Notes under the pieces: generated by a model
Database searches by the model: none
The model's input: the letters and a program-made list of their open reading frames with translations, nothing else
What the model was told of the DNA's origin: nothing
Position numbers and translations under genes: made by a program
From: JAJFUI01 sp963754135
Lineage (GTDB): Bacteria; Planctomycetota; Planctomycetia; Pirellulales; Thermoguttaceae
NCBI GenBank assembly: GCA_963754135.1
Contig: CAVWEY010000002.1
Coordinates: 310,001 to 374,000, forward strand
Direction of reading: 5' to 3'
DNA length: 64,000 nt
Part shown: positions 29,466 to 38,814 of the stretch, piece by piece
How the letters are laid out: the number at the start of each line of letters is the position of its first letter
How positions within the stretch are numbered: position 1 is the stretch's first letter

Positions 29466-29475
29466 TTTGCAATTC
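29372..29475. repeat. AT-rich inverted repeat array at a signal-peptide region
   Basis: Tandem aaattgc units at 29372-29407 face complementary units at 29443-29475 across a 35-base spacer. Same family as 18580-18626. It overlaps the 5' end of the secreted protein gene. Confidence 0.9.
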
Positions 29476-29476
29476 C

Positions 29477-32400
29477 CTACTTCGCCGGTTTCTCTGCGGG
29501 ATTCCCCCTCCCGCCGGCCAAGCGGTCGAAGTATTGCCGGTTGAGTTCCTCCCAGCCGGCGGGCGAGGGGTCGTTCATGCTGCCGAGGATTTCCTTCTGG
29601 ACATCGGCGGGGAGATTGACGGTGGTGTCGCGGCGGACCTCGAACTCGCCCTGCAAGTATTGCTTTACGTTGCCCAGCCCCTCCAGCAGCACGTCGCGCT
29701 GCCGCAGGGCGCTCCGGTAGCGTCCGGCCTTCACGTCGCGCTCCACCTGCGACATGATCTCGATCAGCTTCTCCAAATCGGTGTGATGGAAATTGGAGAC
29801 TTGCATCCGCAGATCGACGCCCTGGGCCTTGTTCCGCAACTCGGCTTGGCGGCCGACGAGCCGCTGTTGGTTGCGGGGACCGGGCGAGCGAGGGACGGGC
29901 CCTTCGAGCCCCTCGCCCCCCTTGCCGCTTTCCTTGCCGCCGCCGGTGGCCCCGCCGGTCGGCTCCTTGCTATGGTCTTTGATCTGGCCTTTGACGAAGG
30001 GGTCGGGCGTCAGCCGGCTGGGCGTCTTCCGGCCCCCTTTGCCCACCGCCTCGTCGCCCACAAACTCGCCGCTGGACTTCCCCTGCCGCCCCTCGCCCGA
30101 CCGGCCGCCGATTTCGCTCTTGTTGGGCAGCCGGTTGCCGGTGACCCCCTTGGCGCTCATGTTCGAGATCGGGCCGTCCATCGCGTCCCAGCCGGCGCCT
30201 TTGTCGATCGAATCGGCGGCGCTGCTGGAAACGTCCTCCATCTCGTCGAACAAGTCCTCCTCCTGCTCCATCAAGTCGCCCACCAAGTCCTCCAACTCGC
30301 CGGGCAACTCGGCCATCGGGGCCTCCTTGTCCTTGTCGGTGAGCGACTCCTCCTGGCTCCATTTTTCCCGGTCGGGCGTATCGGGCAGCCACTTCTCCAG
30401 GTTCGTCTTCAGTTCCTCAGTCCGTTCGTAGCCCAACTGCTCCAGCGGGACGGCAATATCGACGGACTTCTTCAGCAGGGCGTCTTCCGCCATCTTCAAC
30501 TCCGTCTGAATCTCCACCAACTCCTTCGCTACGGAAGCGTTGGCAAAGTCCTGCTCGGGCAGTTTGCTCAGGTCGGAGTGCAGTTCCTGCATCAGTTTCG
30601 ACAACTGGTCCTCCGCCGCGGCCAAGCCCTTGAGCAACTCTTCCTGCTGCTTGGTGAAATCGTCGACCGGCGTCTTGGCCAAGTTCTCGCTGGCCTCGAC
30701 CACCTTCTTCTGCTCACGGAGGAACTTGTCGAGCTTGGCCTTGAACTCTTCGAGCTTCTCTTTCGCGTCGTCGGGCAGGTTGCCGCCGGGGCGATTCTTC
30801 ATCTCAGCCAGCAAATCGGCCTGGGCGCGGCGGATCACGTCCAACAGCTTCCGCAGCACGCCGATGATCCGCTCCTGCGAGGCCGTCAATTGGGCCGCCG
30901 CGCCCCCGGCATTCCCTTTCACCAGCTCATCGCAACGGGCAACCGCTTGGAGCATCTCGCCGAAGGCCAGCGTGCTGAGCGCCCGTTTGACCGTCACCCG
31001 CTCCTGGCGGTCCGTCGGTCCGACGGAGTGTACCAGTTCAACTGTGTCTTTCTGGATTTCAATCTGCCGCGTGCGGACGTCGGCCGCCGCTTGCGGTTTC
31101 ACATTCAGCAGCGGCGCAGCGGCCGTGCGGGCGGCGAGCTGCTTCTCCAGCAATTTCCAGACCGCCCCGCGAAGGCTCTCCAACTGTTCCAGCGCGGCGG
31201 ATTGTTCGGCGCCGTTGGCGACGATCTTGACCGCGTGCCAATCGCTCTCGGCCCGCTGCGGCCCAAGGTTCAGCCCCCAATCATTGACGGCCCGCTTGTC
31301 CCACGCCACCGCCCGCAATAAGACCGTCTGGCCGGGCTTGGCCGTTGCCGGGTCCAGCCGCAAGCGGTATTGGCGGACGGCCGCAGTCGCGTCGCCGCCA
31401 AAACCGGTCCACTGCTTGAGGATAATCGGAGTGCCGCCGGATTCACTGGGCACGGAAGTGCCCGGCCCTTGCTCGTCTGCCGGCGTCTGCTCCTTCATCA
31501 TCTCCAGTTGCAGCCGTCCGACGCCGTGGTCGTCGCCGGCGCGGATCATGACGTGCAACTCGGTTCCGGGCGCGGCCGAGTCTTGCCGGGCCGGCTTGAG
31601 CAACTCCACCACCGGCGGCTGGTCCGTGATCGCAGTAATCCGGTTGAGCCGCGGGTTGGGGTCGGTCAGACCGGCGTTGTCCACCAGCCGCACGGTGTAC
31701 GAGCCGCTCTTCAGAAGCGGCATCGAGGCCGCCAGCAGCCGGCCCCCCTCTTCCACTCGTCCCGCGAAACGCTCTCCGGCCGACTCCAAGTAGCCCTTGG
31801 CCACCGGGCTGGCCGTCCGCAGCCGCAACTCGGCCATGCTATACTGCGGCGCTTCGAGGTCCAAGTCCCGACGCAAAAACGTCTCATCCTTCCGGCCGAG
31901 ATAGGCCGGGTAGTGGAACGTCACCTCCGCGCTCTCGACCACCGGCTTGCTATGCACGCCGACCGTAAAGAGCGGCGTCTGCGAATCGCCGATCTCCAGC
32001 CGGTACTTCAGCGGTTGGAGAACTGCGGGAACCGTCACGTTGTAGCGTTGCTGCTTCTCGTCCGCGGTCATCGCCAGCCGCGACTCTTGCCCCTTTTCCG
32101 GCGTGACGAACAGCCAGGCATGGTACGGCTGGTCGGCCGGGTTGCGGATTTCGGCGGCAATCGCCACGTCGTCGCCGACGAGAACTTCGGTATCGCCCGG
32201 CGAAACCCGCACGATCTCCACCGTTCCCCGCGAAGGGACGAACTCCCAGGGAGCCAGCAAGCGGGAGGCCGCCGAACCCCAGTTGGGCAACCACCGCTGG
32301 CAGAGCAGCGCGACCGCCAGCAACGCGGCCAGCACCAGAAACGACTCGGCCAGGTCTCGCTGCGTCTGCATGCAATGGACGAACCGCCGCCAGCGGGACT

Positions 32401-32876
32401 CCTTCACCGCGGCACGGTCGAAGCGGAAGCGGGCCACTTCCGTCGCCGCCTGCCGCACGGCCGCCTCGCGGAACGCCTCGTGCAAGGTATTCGGCACACT
32501 CCGTGTGCCGTTGTGCAATGTGTCAGGCACACTCCGTGCGCCGTCGGAAAGTTGCACCAGATTGATCAGACTGCTGCCGAGTTCGGGAAACTCGGTTTCG
32601 ACCCGCCGGGCGGTGGCCTCCAATCCCCGTTGGCCCCCCAGCAGGCGCCGTTCCGACCGCAACCGCCATCGCCACCGTGACCAGCGCCCAGGCCGAAGCC
32701 ATCCCCAGCAGCCACAACCGCGGCAGCCGCATCAGGGCGTCGGCCGCCATAAACGCCATGAAGATGCCCACGGACCCGCACGCCGCCAGCACGGTGCTGG
32801 CCAACAGCGACACCAGCCACCACTTCTGCCGCGTGGCGTCCAGCCGGTCAATTACGTTTTCGGCGGCAGGGGACAT
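29477..32876 (-). CDS. large DUF4175-like membrane protein with coiled-coil region (one frameshift)
   Basis: About 1,133 residues. Start ATG 32876 (MSPAAENVIDRLDATRQKW), two transmembrane helices (LVSLLASTVLAACGSVGIFMAFM and LWLLGMASAWALVTVAMA), a frame change near 32665, then another helix region (LAESFLVLAALLAVALL), Ig-like periplasmic repeats, and a long Glu/Lys-rich helical region (KEKLEEFKAKLDKFLREQKKVVEASENL). The C-terminal third is Gly/Lys/Glu-rich. Proteins of this type accompany MoxR/VWA/DUF4159 clusters in planctomycetes, as here. A 33-bp tandem repeat near the N-terminus duplicates 11 codons. Probable cell-envelope structural role. Confidence 0.7.
32481..32546. repeat. 33-bp tandem duplication with palindromic core
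   Basis: Two copies, 32481-32513 and 32514-32546, each containing ggcacactccgtg(t/c)gcc. Translated as RSVPDTLHNGT / RSVPNTLHEAF in the DUF4175-like protein. The same palindromic core forms the arms of the repeat at 46582-46668. Confidence 0.85.
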
Positions 32877-32877
32877 A

Positions 32878-34449
32878 TCAATGCGTTACCGCGTACACCA
32901 ACACGTTCGTACCGATTTGCAGTGCCGACCGGTCGCTCAGGCCGTAGCTGTAGGCGTGCGGGAACTGCTCCCAGCCGTTGCCCAGGTCGAAGCGGCTGTA
33001 GATGACCGCCAGCCGGCCGTCGATGCTGATCCCTTCTAGCTCCGGCGCGTCGAGCTGTCCGAAATCCTCGCGGACCCGCGGCGTGTACTCGACCCGCTTA
33101 ATGTCGTTCAACGAGTGATACACCGGATGATCGGCCGGGAGGCGTTCGAGCTTCTGACCGGGCAGCGCCTTGGCAATCTGGCGGCGGAAGGCGGCATCGA
33201 AGTCAAGCCGGCCGCAGCAGGCATCGGCCAGCAGCAGCCCGCCCGCCTTCAAGTACCGCTGCAAAGCCGCCGCTTCCTCGCCGCTCCACGCGAACTCGTG
33301 ATGGCCGGTGATGTAGAGCAGCGGATAGCCGGCCGCCCGCGGGTCCTTCAGACGGACGTTCTCCCGCTTGAACTTCACCTCCAAGGTGGAATTGTCGCGG
33401 GCGAACTTGAGCAAGTTGTGGACGGCCGACGGGTCCGGGTCCCAATCGCCCTCATGGATCAACTGGGCGAAGACGAAATCGTCGCGCGTCGGAGCGGTCG
33501 CCTCGTGATAGACCTTGGTTGTGCTCAGGAACCGCCCAAGCTGGAACGTGCCGAGGATGTACGTAATCAAGTTGGCGCCGACCTGCCGGGCCTCCTCTAT
33601 CACGACGCGGGTGCCGCGGGGATGCTCGTGCCCGTCCCAGCCGCAGGTCAAGTCCCGCGGCGAGAAGATCACGCCCGCCCGGCAGCCGAAGTCGATCCCC
33701 TCCAGGCAGGGCGGCTCGCTGAAGGTCGAGCCGTCGCCTTTCTTATAGGTCAGATTGCCCAGCTTGTAGTACGAGGCGAAGACCGGCTCCTCGGGCAGCA
33801 TTTTCCGCAGCGGCCGGCCGGGAAAGATCAATTCGATCTCCCGGCGGAAGCTCTCGGCAAAATCATTCCAGCCGCAACAGGCGTCGCCGATGATCGTGCC
33901 GCCGTCGAGCACGTAGCGGGCGAGCTTCCGACGCACTTCGTCGCTCAACTCGAACTTGTTGTGCCCGGCCAGGAGCAACGCCGGCAACTCCCGCGGATCG
34001 AAGGAGAAATGATCGAACTCGGTTTCGACCGCCCGATAGTGAATCCCCAGCTTGTCGGCGGTCCAATTCAAGAGCGTGATCACGTCGGCCGGGTCGGTCA
34101 TCCAGTCGCGGTATTGCACGCGGCGGCCGTCTTTGGTCATCCAGCGGGTGGCGCCCAGGGCGGCCTTGCCCACCAGGGCCGGCGGGCTGGGGGGCCGCTT
34201 CTTCTCGCTCCGCCGCAGCGGCGTGGCCGGCAGCGGCAGCGGCGGGAACGATTCCCCGCCCGTCTGGTGATGCGGCCTGGCCGGCGGCGGCGGGCCGCAG
34301 TCGATCGGACCAGCGTCCCCCCCGTCCGCCCACGCGAACCTGGGCAGGCCGAGGCCGCCGAGACTACCGCCCACGGCCGACGCAAGTCCAAGCCGCTCAA
34401 TGAACTTCCGCCGCGAGAAACCGCCGTAACGCGGTGTATCGGCTCCCAT
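32878..34449 (-). CDS. Tat-exported DUF4159 protein, two repeats
   Basis: Start ATG 34449 (MGADTPRYGGFSRRKFIERLGLASAVGG) gives a twin-arginine signal with RRKF; ATG 34473 is also possible but lacks a Shine-Dalgarno, while AAGGGG precedes 34449. Two copies of a DUF4159-like domain follow. The first contains ELPALLLAGHNKFELSDEVRRKLARYVLDGGTIIGDACCG; the second contains YPLLYITGHHEFAWSGEEAAALQRYLKAGGLLLADACCG. Each has the DACCG motif. The fold is related to class I glutamine amidotransferase-like domains without obvious catalysis. The gene ends one base before the DUF4175-like ATG, so they form an operon. Confidence 0.85.
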   Translation of the reverse strand: MGADTPRYGGFSRRKFIERLGLASAVGGSLGGLGLPRFAWADGGDAGPIDCGPPPPARPHHQTGGESFPPLPLPATPLRRSEKKRPPSPPALVGKAALGATRWMTKDGRRVQYRDWMTDPADVITLLNWTADKLGIHYRAVETEFDHFSFDPRELPALLLAGHNKFELSDEVRRKLARYVLDGGTIIGDACCGWNDFAESFRREIELIFPGRPLRKMLPEEPVFASYYKLGNLTYKKGDGSTFSEPPCLEGIDFGCRAGVIFSPRDLTCGWDGHEHPRGTRVVIEEARQVGANLITYILGTFQLGRFLSTTKVYHEATAPTRDDFVFAQLIHEGDWDPDPSAVHNLLKFARDNSTLEVKFKRENVRLKDPRAAGYPLLYITGHHEFAWSGEEAAALQRYLKAGGLLLADACCGRLDFDAAFRRQIAKALPGQKLERLPADHPVYHSLNDIKRVEYTPRVREDFGQLDAPELEGISIDGRLAVIYSRFDLGNGWEQFPHAYSYGLSDRSALQIGTNVLVYAVTH

Positions 34450-34666
34450 GATGGTTGACCCCTTCTGTGCCATTAGTCATTGTGTCGAAAGGGCATGGCA
34501 TAGTCAAGTGAGGATCAATCATTGCTAGGCACCGCCGGTCCCCTCTATGGAGCCAGTTCGCCTGCATCCCTGCAATCGACTGTGCCCCGCATTCCAAATA
34601 CAATGCAGGAAGGCCGCCGCGGGCACCGCCGCGAAGCGGTGGTCGACGGCCGCTAAACGGAGAGCA

Positions 34667-35297
34667 ATGATGCTGCTAGTCGTCTCCGCCCGGCGTAGCG
34701 CTGCGATCTTGGCCCTGTTGCTGGCCGGAGTGACCGGCGCCGCCGAGCCGCCGGCCATCAACCCCTTCGGCAAGGCCCCGTCCGAGCGTGAGGACGCCGT
34801 GCCGGGCTACGTCGAACTCTCCGACGGCTCGGTTCATCCCGGCATGATCTACCTGACCCGCGACAAGCGGCTGCAAATCTACGATGAACAACTCGAGCGG
34901 CAACGCGAAGTCCCCTTGCAGGCCGTCAAAGAGATCGAGTGTAGCGTGAAGCGGGAATGGATGGAGCGGGAGTGGCGGTTCAAGGAAACCACCAGCGACG
35001 AGAAAGTCTATACCGGCCGCACCTATCCGGCGGGAGTATCTTCACACGATCACACTCGAAGACGGCCGAACGATCACCGGGCCGCTCTCGGCAATCGTCT
35101 ACGTCCAGCCGCGGCCAAAGGAGCCCGCCCAAACCGGCCAGGACCAGCCGCAGCCGAAAGCCGAGCAGTTCTTGCTCAACAAGCGCAACAAGGGCGAACT
35201 CGGTCAGGAACTGAAATCACTGGTCTACGTCAAGCGGATAAAGGTGGGAAAAGACGCTTTGGAGGAAGCCGAAAGGAAGGCGACGAAGAAGCAGTGA
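34667..35297 (+). CDS. secreted hypothetical protein (one frameshift)
   Basis: ATG 34667 or 34670 with GGAGAG upstream. Signal peptide SAAILALLLAGVTGAAEPP, then a small beta-rich protein: GYVELSDGSVHPGMIYLTRDKRLQIYDEQ, EVPLQAVKEIECSVKREWMEREWRFKE. A lost G near 35034 (ggcgggagtat) shifts the frame; the continuation is EYLHTITLEDGRTITGPLSAIVYVQ ... VKRIKVGKDALEEAERKATKKQ ending at TGA 35295-35297. The two SDG/EDGRTITG repeats suggest duplicated small barrels. Function unknown; divergent from the DUF4159 operon. Confidence 0.65.
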
Positions 35298-35319
35298 ACG
35301 TTCCGCGAGCAGCTTAGAA

Positions 35320-35341
35320 ATAGCCGGGGGCTAACAGCCCC
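35320..35341. repeat. left copy of an inverted repeat flanking a DUF1559 gene
   Basis: The 22 bases starting atagccgggggctaac are the exact reverse complement of 36461-36482. Each copy is itself partly palindromic. Confidence 0.88.
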
Positions 35342-35360
35342 TGGAGACAGAGGGACCATC

Positions 35361-36449
35361 ATGTTACTCCGCTTGTACACGCTGCTGTTGGTGTTTGCGG
35401 TGCTGTGGTCGTCGCTGGCAGTGTTCGATGCTGCAGGAATCGTCATTTTCCTCATCGTCCTTGCGGCGGCTGCGATCGTGCGCGAGCAACTATGGCGTCT
35501 TGGTTTCTGGATGCTTGTACTGCTATCGGTACTCGTACTGGCGTTCATGCTGTTTCTTCCGACTGTCCAATCTGCCCGGGAAAATCCTAACCATATGCAG
35601 TGTTCGAACAACCTGCGGCAGATTGCTATAGCCTTGCACAACTACCACGAAGCCAACAAGTGCTTTCCCCCGGCATTCATCGCCGACAAGGACGGCAAGC
35701 CGATGCACAGTTGGCGAGTGTTGATTCTGCCCTATCTGGGCCAACGAGAGCTTTACGATCAGTACGACTTCAACGAGCCTTGGAACGGGCCAAACAACAG
35801 GAAGTTGCTGTCCGCTCGTCCGTCAACGTATGTTTGCCCGAGCGATGAAGGGGCGCGTGCAACAGGCCCAGCTCGTACGAGCTACGTCGCCATTGTCGGA
35901 GCCAATGCGGCATGGTACGATGACAAACCCCGAAGCCTTGACGACGCCGAATTTCGCGCACATGCTTCCACAACGAACCTGTTGGCCGAAACGATCTTGT
36001 TGGCCGAGACGGCGAGTGCAATCGACTGGACGGAACCCAAAGACCTCTCGCTAGATGCGCTCCAGCGGGCGGGTGCCTCGCCCGATGCGGTGACCGTTTC
36101 GAGCAAGCACGGATGCTACGGTCACGATATGTTCTATGACTACGAATACGATATGCCCTCCGGGGCCTTTATTCTGTTGGCCGATGGCAGCACAACGTTC
36201 CTTGGTTTTTGGGGACGGGATGTTCTCGTAAACAAGAAGTTTCCGGACCTCTTGAGGATTGGTGGATTCAAGGGAGACATACTTGACGAGATTCGTGACT
36301 CGTCGCCTTATCGCCAACCACAGCTCGTCAAAGCCACCCTCCGATGGCGAACTTGTGCCGCCCTGGCCGTTTGGATCGTGTCGGTCGCGCTGCTGTTGCA
36401 TCGGGCGTGGCGAAGCCGGAAGAAACCTCACGAGATTGTGACTTCTTGA
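35361..36449 (+). CDS. DUF1559 family membrane protein, variant N-terminus
   Basis: 362 residues. Instead of the usual pilin-like leader it starts with two membrane helices (MLLRLYTLLLVFAVLWSSLAVF and AAGIVIFLIVLAAAAIV) plus a third (FWMLVLLSVLVLAFMLFLPTVQSARE). DUF1559 follows: CSNNLRQIAIALHNYHEANKCFPPAFI, HSWRVLILPYLGQRELYDQYDFNEPWNGPNN, STYVCPSDEGA, and a final FILLADGSTTFLGF. A C-terminal helix (LAVWIVSVALLLHRAW) ends it. The coding sequence looks less G+C-rich than its neighbours and is bracketed by a 22-bp inverted repeat, which hints at separate acquisition. Family role in planctomycetes is unresolved, possibly surface fibres. Confidence 0.85.
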   Translation: MLLRLYTLLLVFAVLWSSLAVFDAAGIVIFLIVLAAAAIVREQLWRLGFWMLVLLSVLVLAFMLFLPTVQSARENPNHMQCSNNLRQIAIALHNYHEANKCFPPAFIADKDGKPMHSWRVLILPYLGQRELYDQYDFNEPWNGPNNRKLLSARPSTYVCPSDEGARATGPARTSYVAIVGANAAWYDDKPRSLDDAEFRAHASTTNLLAETILLAETASAIDWTEPKDLSLDALQRAGASPDAVTVSSKHGCYGHDMFYDYEYDMPSGAFILLADGSTTFLGFWGRDVLVNKKFPDLLRIGGFKGDILDEIRDSSPYRQPQLVKATLRWRTCAALAVWIVSVALLLHRAWRSRKKPHEIVTS

Positions 36450-36460
36450 CACTTCCACCG

Positions 36461-36482
36461 GGGGCTGTTAGCCCCCGGCTAT
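36461..36482. repeat. right copy of an inverted repeat flanking a DUF1559 gene
   Basis: Exact reverse complement of 35320-35341; contains the local palindrome gggggctgttagccccc. It begins 11 bases after the DUF1559 stop. Confidence 0.88.
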
Positions 36483-36505
36483 TGTGACATTATCCCTCAT
36501 TCCCC

Positions 36506-38775
36506 ATGGAACTAACCGTCGCCCAAGGTTACAGCGTGGCCACGATGCTGGCGGTTGCCGCCGCCGCGGTCTTGCTGGCGGGGGTCTTCTATTATCGGGC
36601 CTTTGGCACGCTCCCCCTGCGACAGTGGCGGACGCTGCTAGTGCTTCGGGTGGTGGCCATCCTGCTGGTGGTGATGCTCCTGTTCCGCCCCGTGTTGAGC
36701 TATCAGTACGTTTCCGTCGGAAAGCCGGCCCTGATCTTCCTGCTGGACACTTCGGCGTCGATGGGCATCACCGACGACTCGTCCGGCCAGACGCGATTCG
36801 ACCAGGCGCGGGCAAACTGGAGAAATGGTGCGAAACGCTCCAGGGCGATTTCCGCCTGCTGCCAATCGCCTTCGCCGAGCAAGCGGAGCCGCTGGAGAGT
36901 CCGGGCCAATTGCCCGCGCTGAAGCCCACCGGCAAGGCGACCTCGATTTCGCGGGCCCTGGCGGCGGCTGAAAAGCCGTTCGCCCCGGCCGAGGTCGCCG
37001 CCGTGATCCTGCTGAGCGACGGCAACCACAACTCGGCGGGCAATCCGCCGGAGGTTGCCCGCCGGCTGGGCATGACCGTGCATTGCGTCGGCGTCGGCGC
37101 CAGTCTGCGCAACAATCCTTCCTTCCGCGACATCATGGTGACCGGCATCGACTGCCCGCCGCGGATGTTGCTGGGCAACCTGGCCCGCGCCACCGGCTCG
37201 ATCGACGCGATTGGGCTGGGGGGCCGCGTGGTCCAGGTGTACCTGGACGAGGACGGCCGGCAGGTCGCCCAGGCCGAATTGACCCTGGACGACGTGGAAG
37301 GCTCGCAGCAGGTCACATTCGAGTTCCGGCCTGCCACCAAGGGCCGCCACACCTACACGGTTCGCGTTCCGCCGGTGGCCGAGGAGAAGATTGTCGAGAA
37401 CAACCAGCGGTCGGCGGTGGCCACGGTCGTCGAGGCGGGCATCCACGTGCTCTATATCGAGGGGACGCTGCGGGCGGAGTACGGTGCGCTCAGCGACCGC
37501 TTCCTGGCCAAGGACCCCGACCTGGAGTTCTGCGCCCTGGTGCAGATCCGGCCCAACGTTTTTCTCCAGCGGACGAACATGAGCGGCCTGCGGCTGGCGG
37601 CTATTCCGACTGACCAAGAGACGATCGACAAGTTCGACGTCTTCATTCTCGGCGACATCGACAGCTCGTATCTCCGCCCGCAGCAGCAAGAGATGCTGCT
37701 GAAGCGGATTCGCGCGGGGGCGGGGTTGGTGATGCTGGGCGGGTATCATAGCCTCGGGCCGGGCGGATATACGGAGACACCGCTGGGCGCGGCCCTGCCG
37801 ATCGAGCTTGGCGGCCGCAAGCTCGGCCAATTCACCGAGCCGGTGCTGCCGGTGCTGACGCCCGAGGGACTGCGGCACCCGATCTTCGCCAATATCGGCG
37901 ATTTCTTCCCGACGCGGCAGGGCGAGCCGAAAACGCCTGGCCTGCCGCCGTTGGACGGCTGCACCCGCGTCGGCCGGGCACGGCCCGGGGCTAGCGTTCT
38001 GGCGACACTGCCAGACGCAGAGGCTTCGATGCCGGTATTGGCCGTGCAACCGCTGGACCGTGGCCGGGTGGCCGTCTTCACCGGCGACACGACGCGGAAC
38101 TGGCAGCAAGGCCCGCGGGCGATGGACCGCCAGTCCCCTTTCCTGCGTTTCTGGGGACAGATGGTCCGTTGGCTGGCCGGCCGGGCGGAGCCGGTCGAGG
38201 CCCGCGCCAGCGTCGTCGCCGAAACCGACAAGGCCGGTTACGAGCCGGGCGAACCGATCCAGATTTCCGCAGTCGTCCGCGATAAGGAAGGCCAAGGCGC
38301 CGCCCAAGCCCAAGTCACCGCCCGTGTGAAAGGGCCGGCTAGCAGTGCTGGGGTGGCAGTTCAACTGCCATCCCAACAGTCAGTCGCGCTCGCTCCGGCG
38401 GCCGGTCCCAGCGGCCATTACACGGGCACTTTCGAGCCGCGGGCGGCCGGCCAATATGAACTGACCGTCGAGGCCCGCCTCGGCGAGTTGACCGTTGTCT
38501 CGGAAAAGGTTCTCACGGAGGTCGGCCGCCCCAATCTCGAGTTCGAGAAACTCGACCTGGACGAGAAGATGCTCGCGGCCATCGCCACGGCGGCGGGTGG
38601 GCAGTACGTCCACCTCTCCACCGCCGACCACCTCATCGACCAGCTCGACCGCAGCCAGCGGAAAAAGACGGTCGTTGTGGAGCATCGCCTCTACTGGCCG
38701 CCGGGGTTTTGGACGCTGCTGGTGACGGTGCTCACTACGGAGTGGGTGTTGCGGAGAAGATACCATTTGCGTTAG
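36506..38775 (+). CDS. VWA/glutamine amidotransferase-like membrane protein (one frameshift)
   Basis: About 756 residues. ATG 36506 (MELTVAQGYSVATMLAVAAAAVLLAGVFYYRAF) and a second helix (LLVLRVVAILLVVMLLFRPVL) lead to a von Willebrand A-like domain with the metal-site sequence LLDTSASMG. A one-base loss near 36815 shifts the frame before LEKWCETLQGDFRLLPI. A glutamine amidotransferase-like domain follows (VLYIEGTLRAEYGALSDRF, FDVFILGDIDSSYLRPQQ, LVMLGGYHSLGPGGY), then Ig-like domains and a last membrane helix. A short palindrome near 38354 is translated within a linker (GVAVQLPSQQ). Part of the envelope cluster typical of planctomycetes. Confidence 0.82.
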
Positions 38776-38814
38776 GAGTTGTCTTCGGTCGCCACGTTTA
38801 TTTCCGTAACCTTC

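Noticed and set aside
28554..31321. Plus-strand open frames of about 390 and 650 codons
   Set aside because: They oppose the secreted protein and the DUF4175-like protein, which have signal, membrane and coiled-coil structure; composition is that of antisense shadows.
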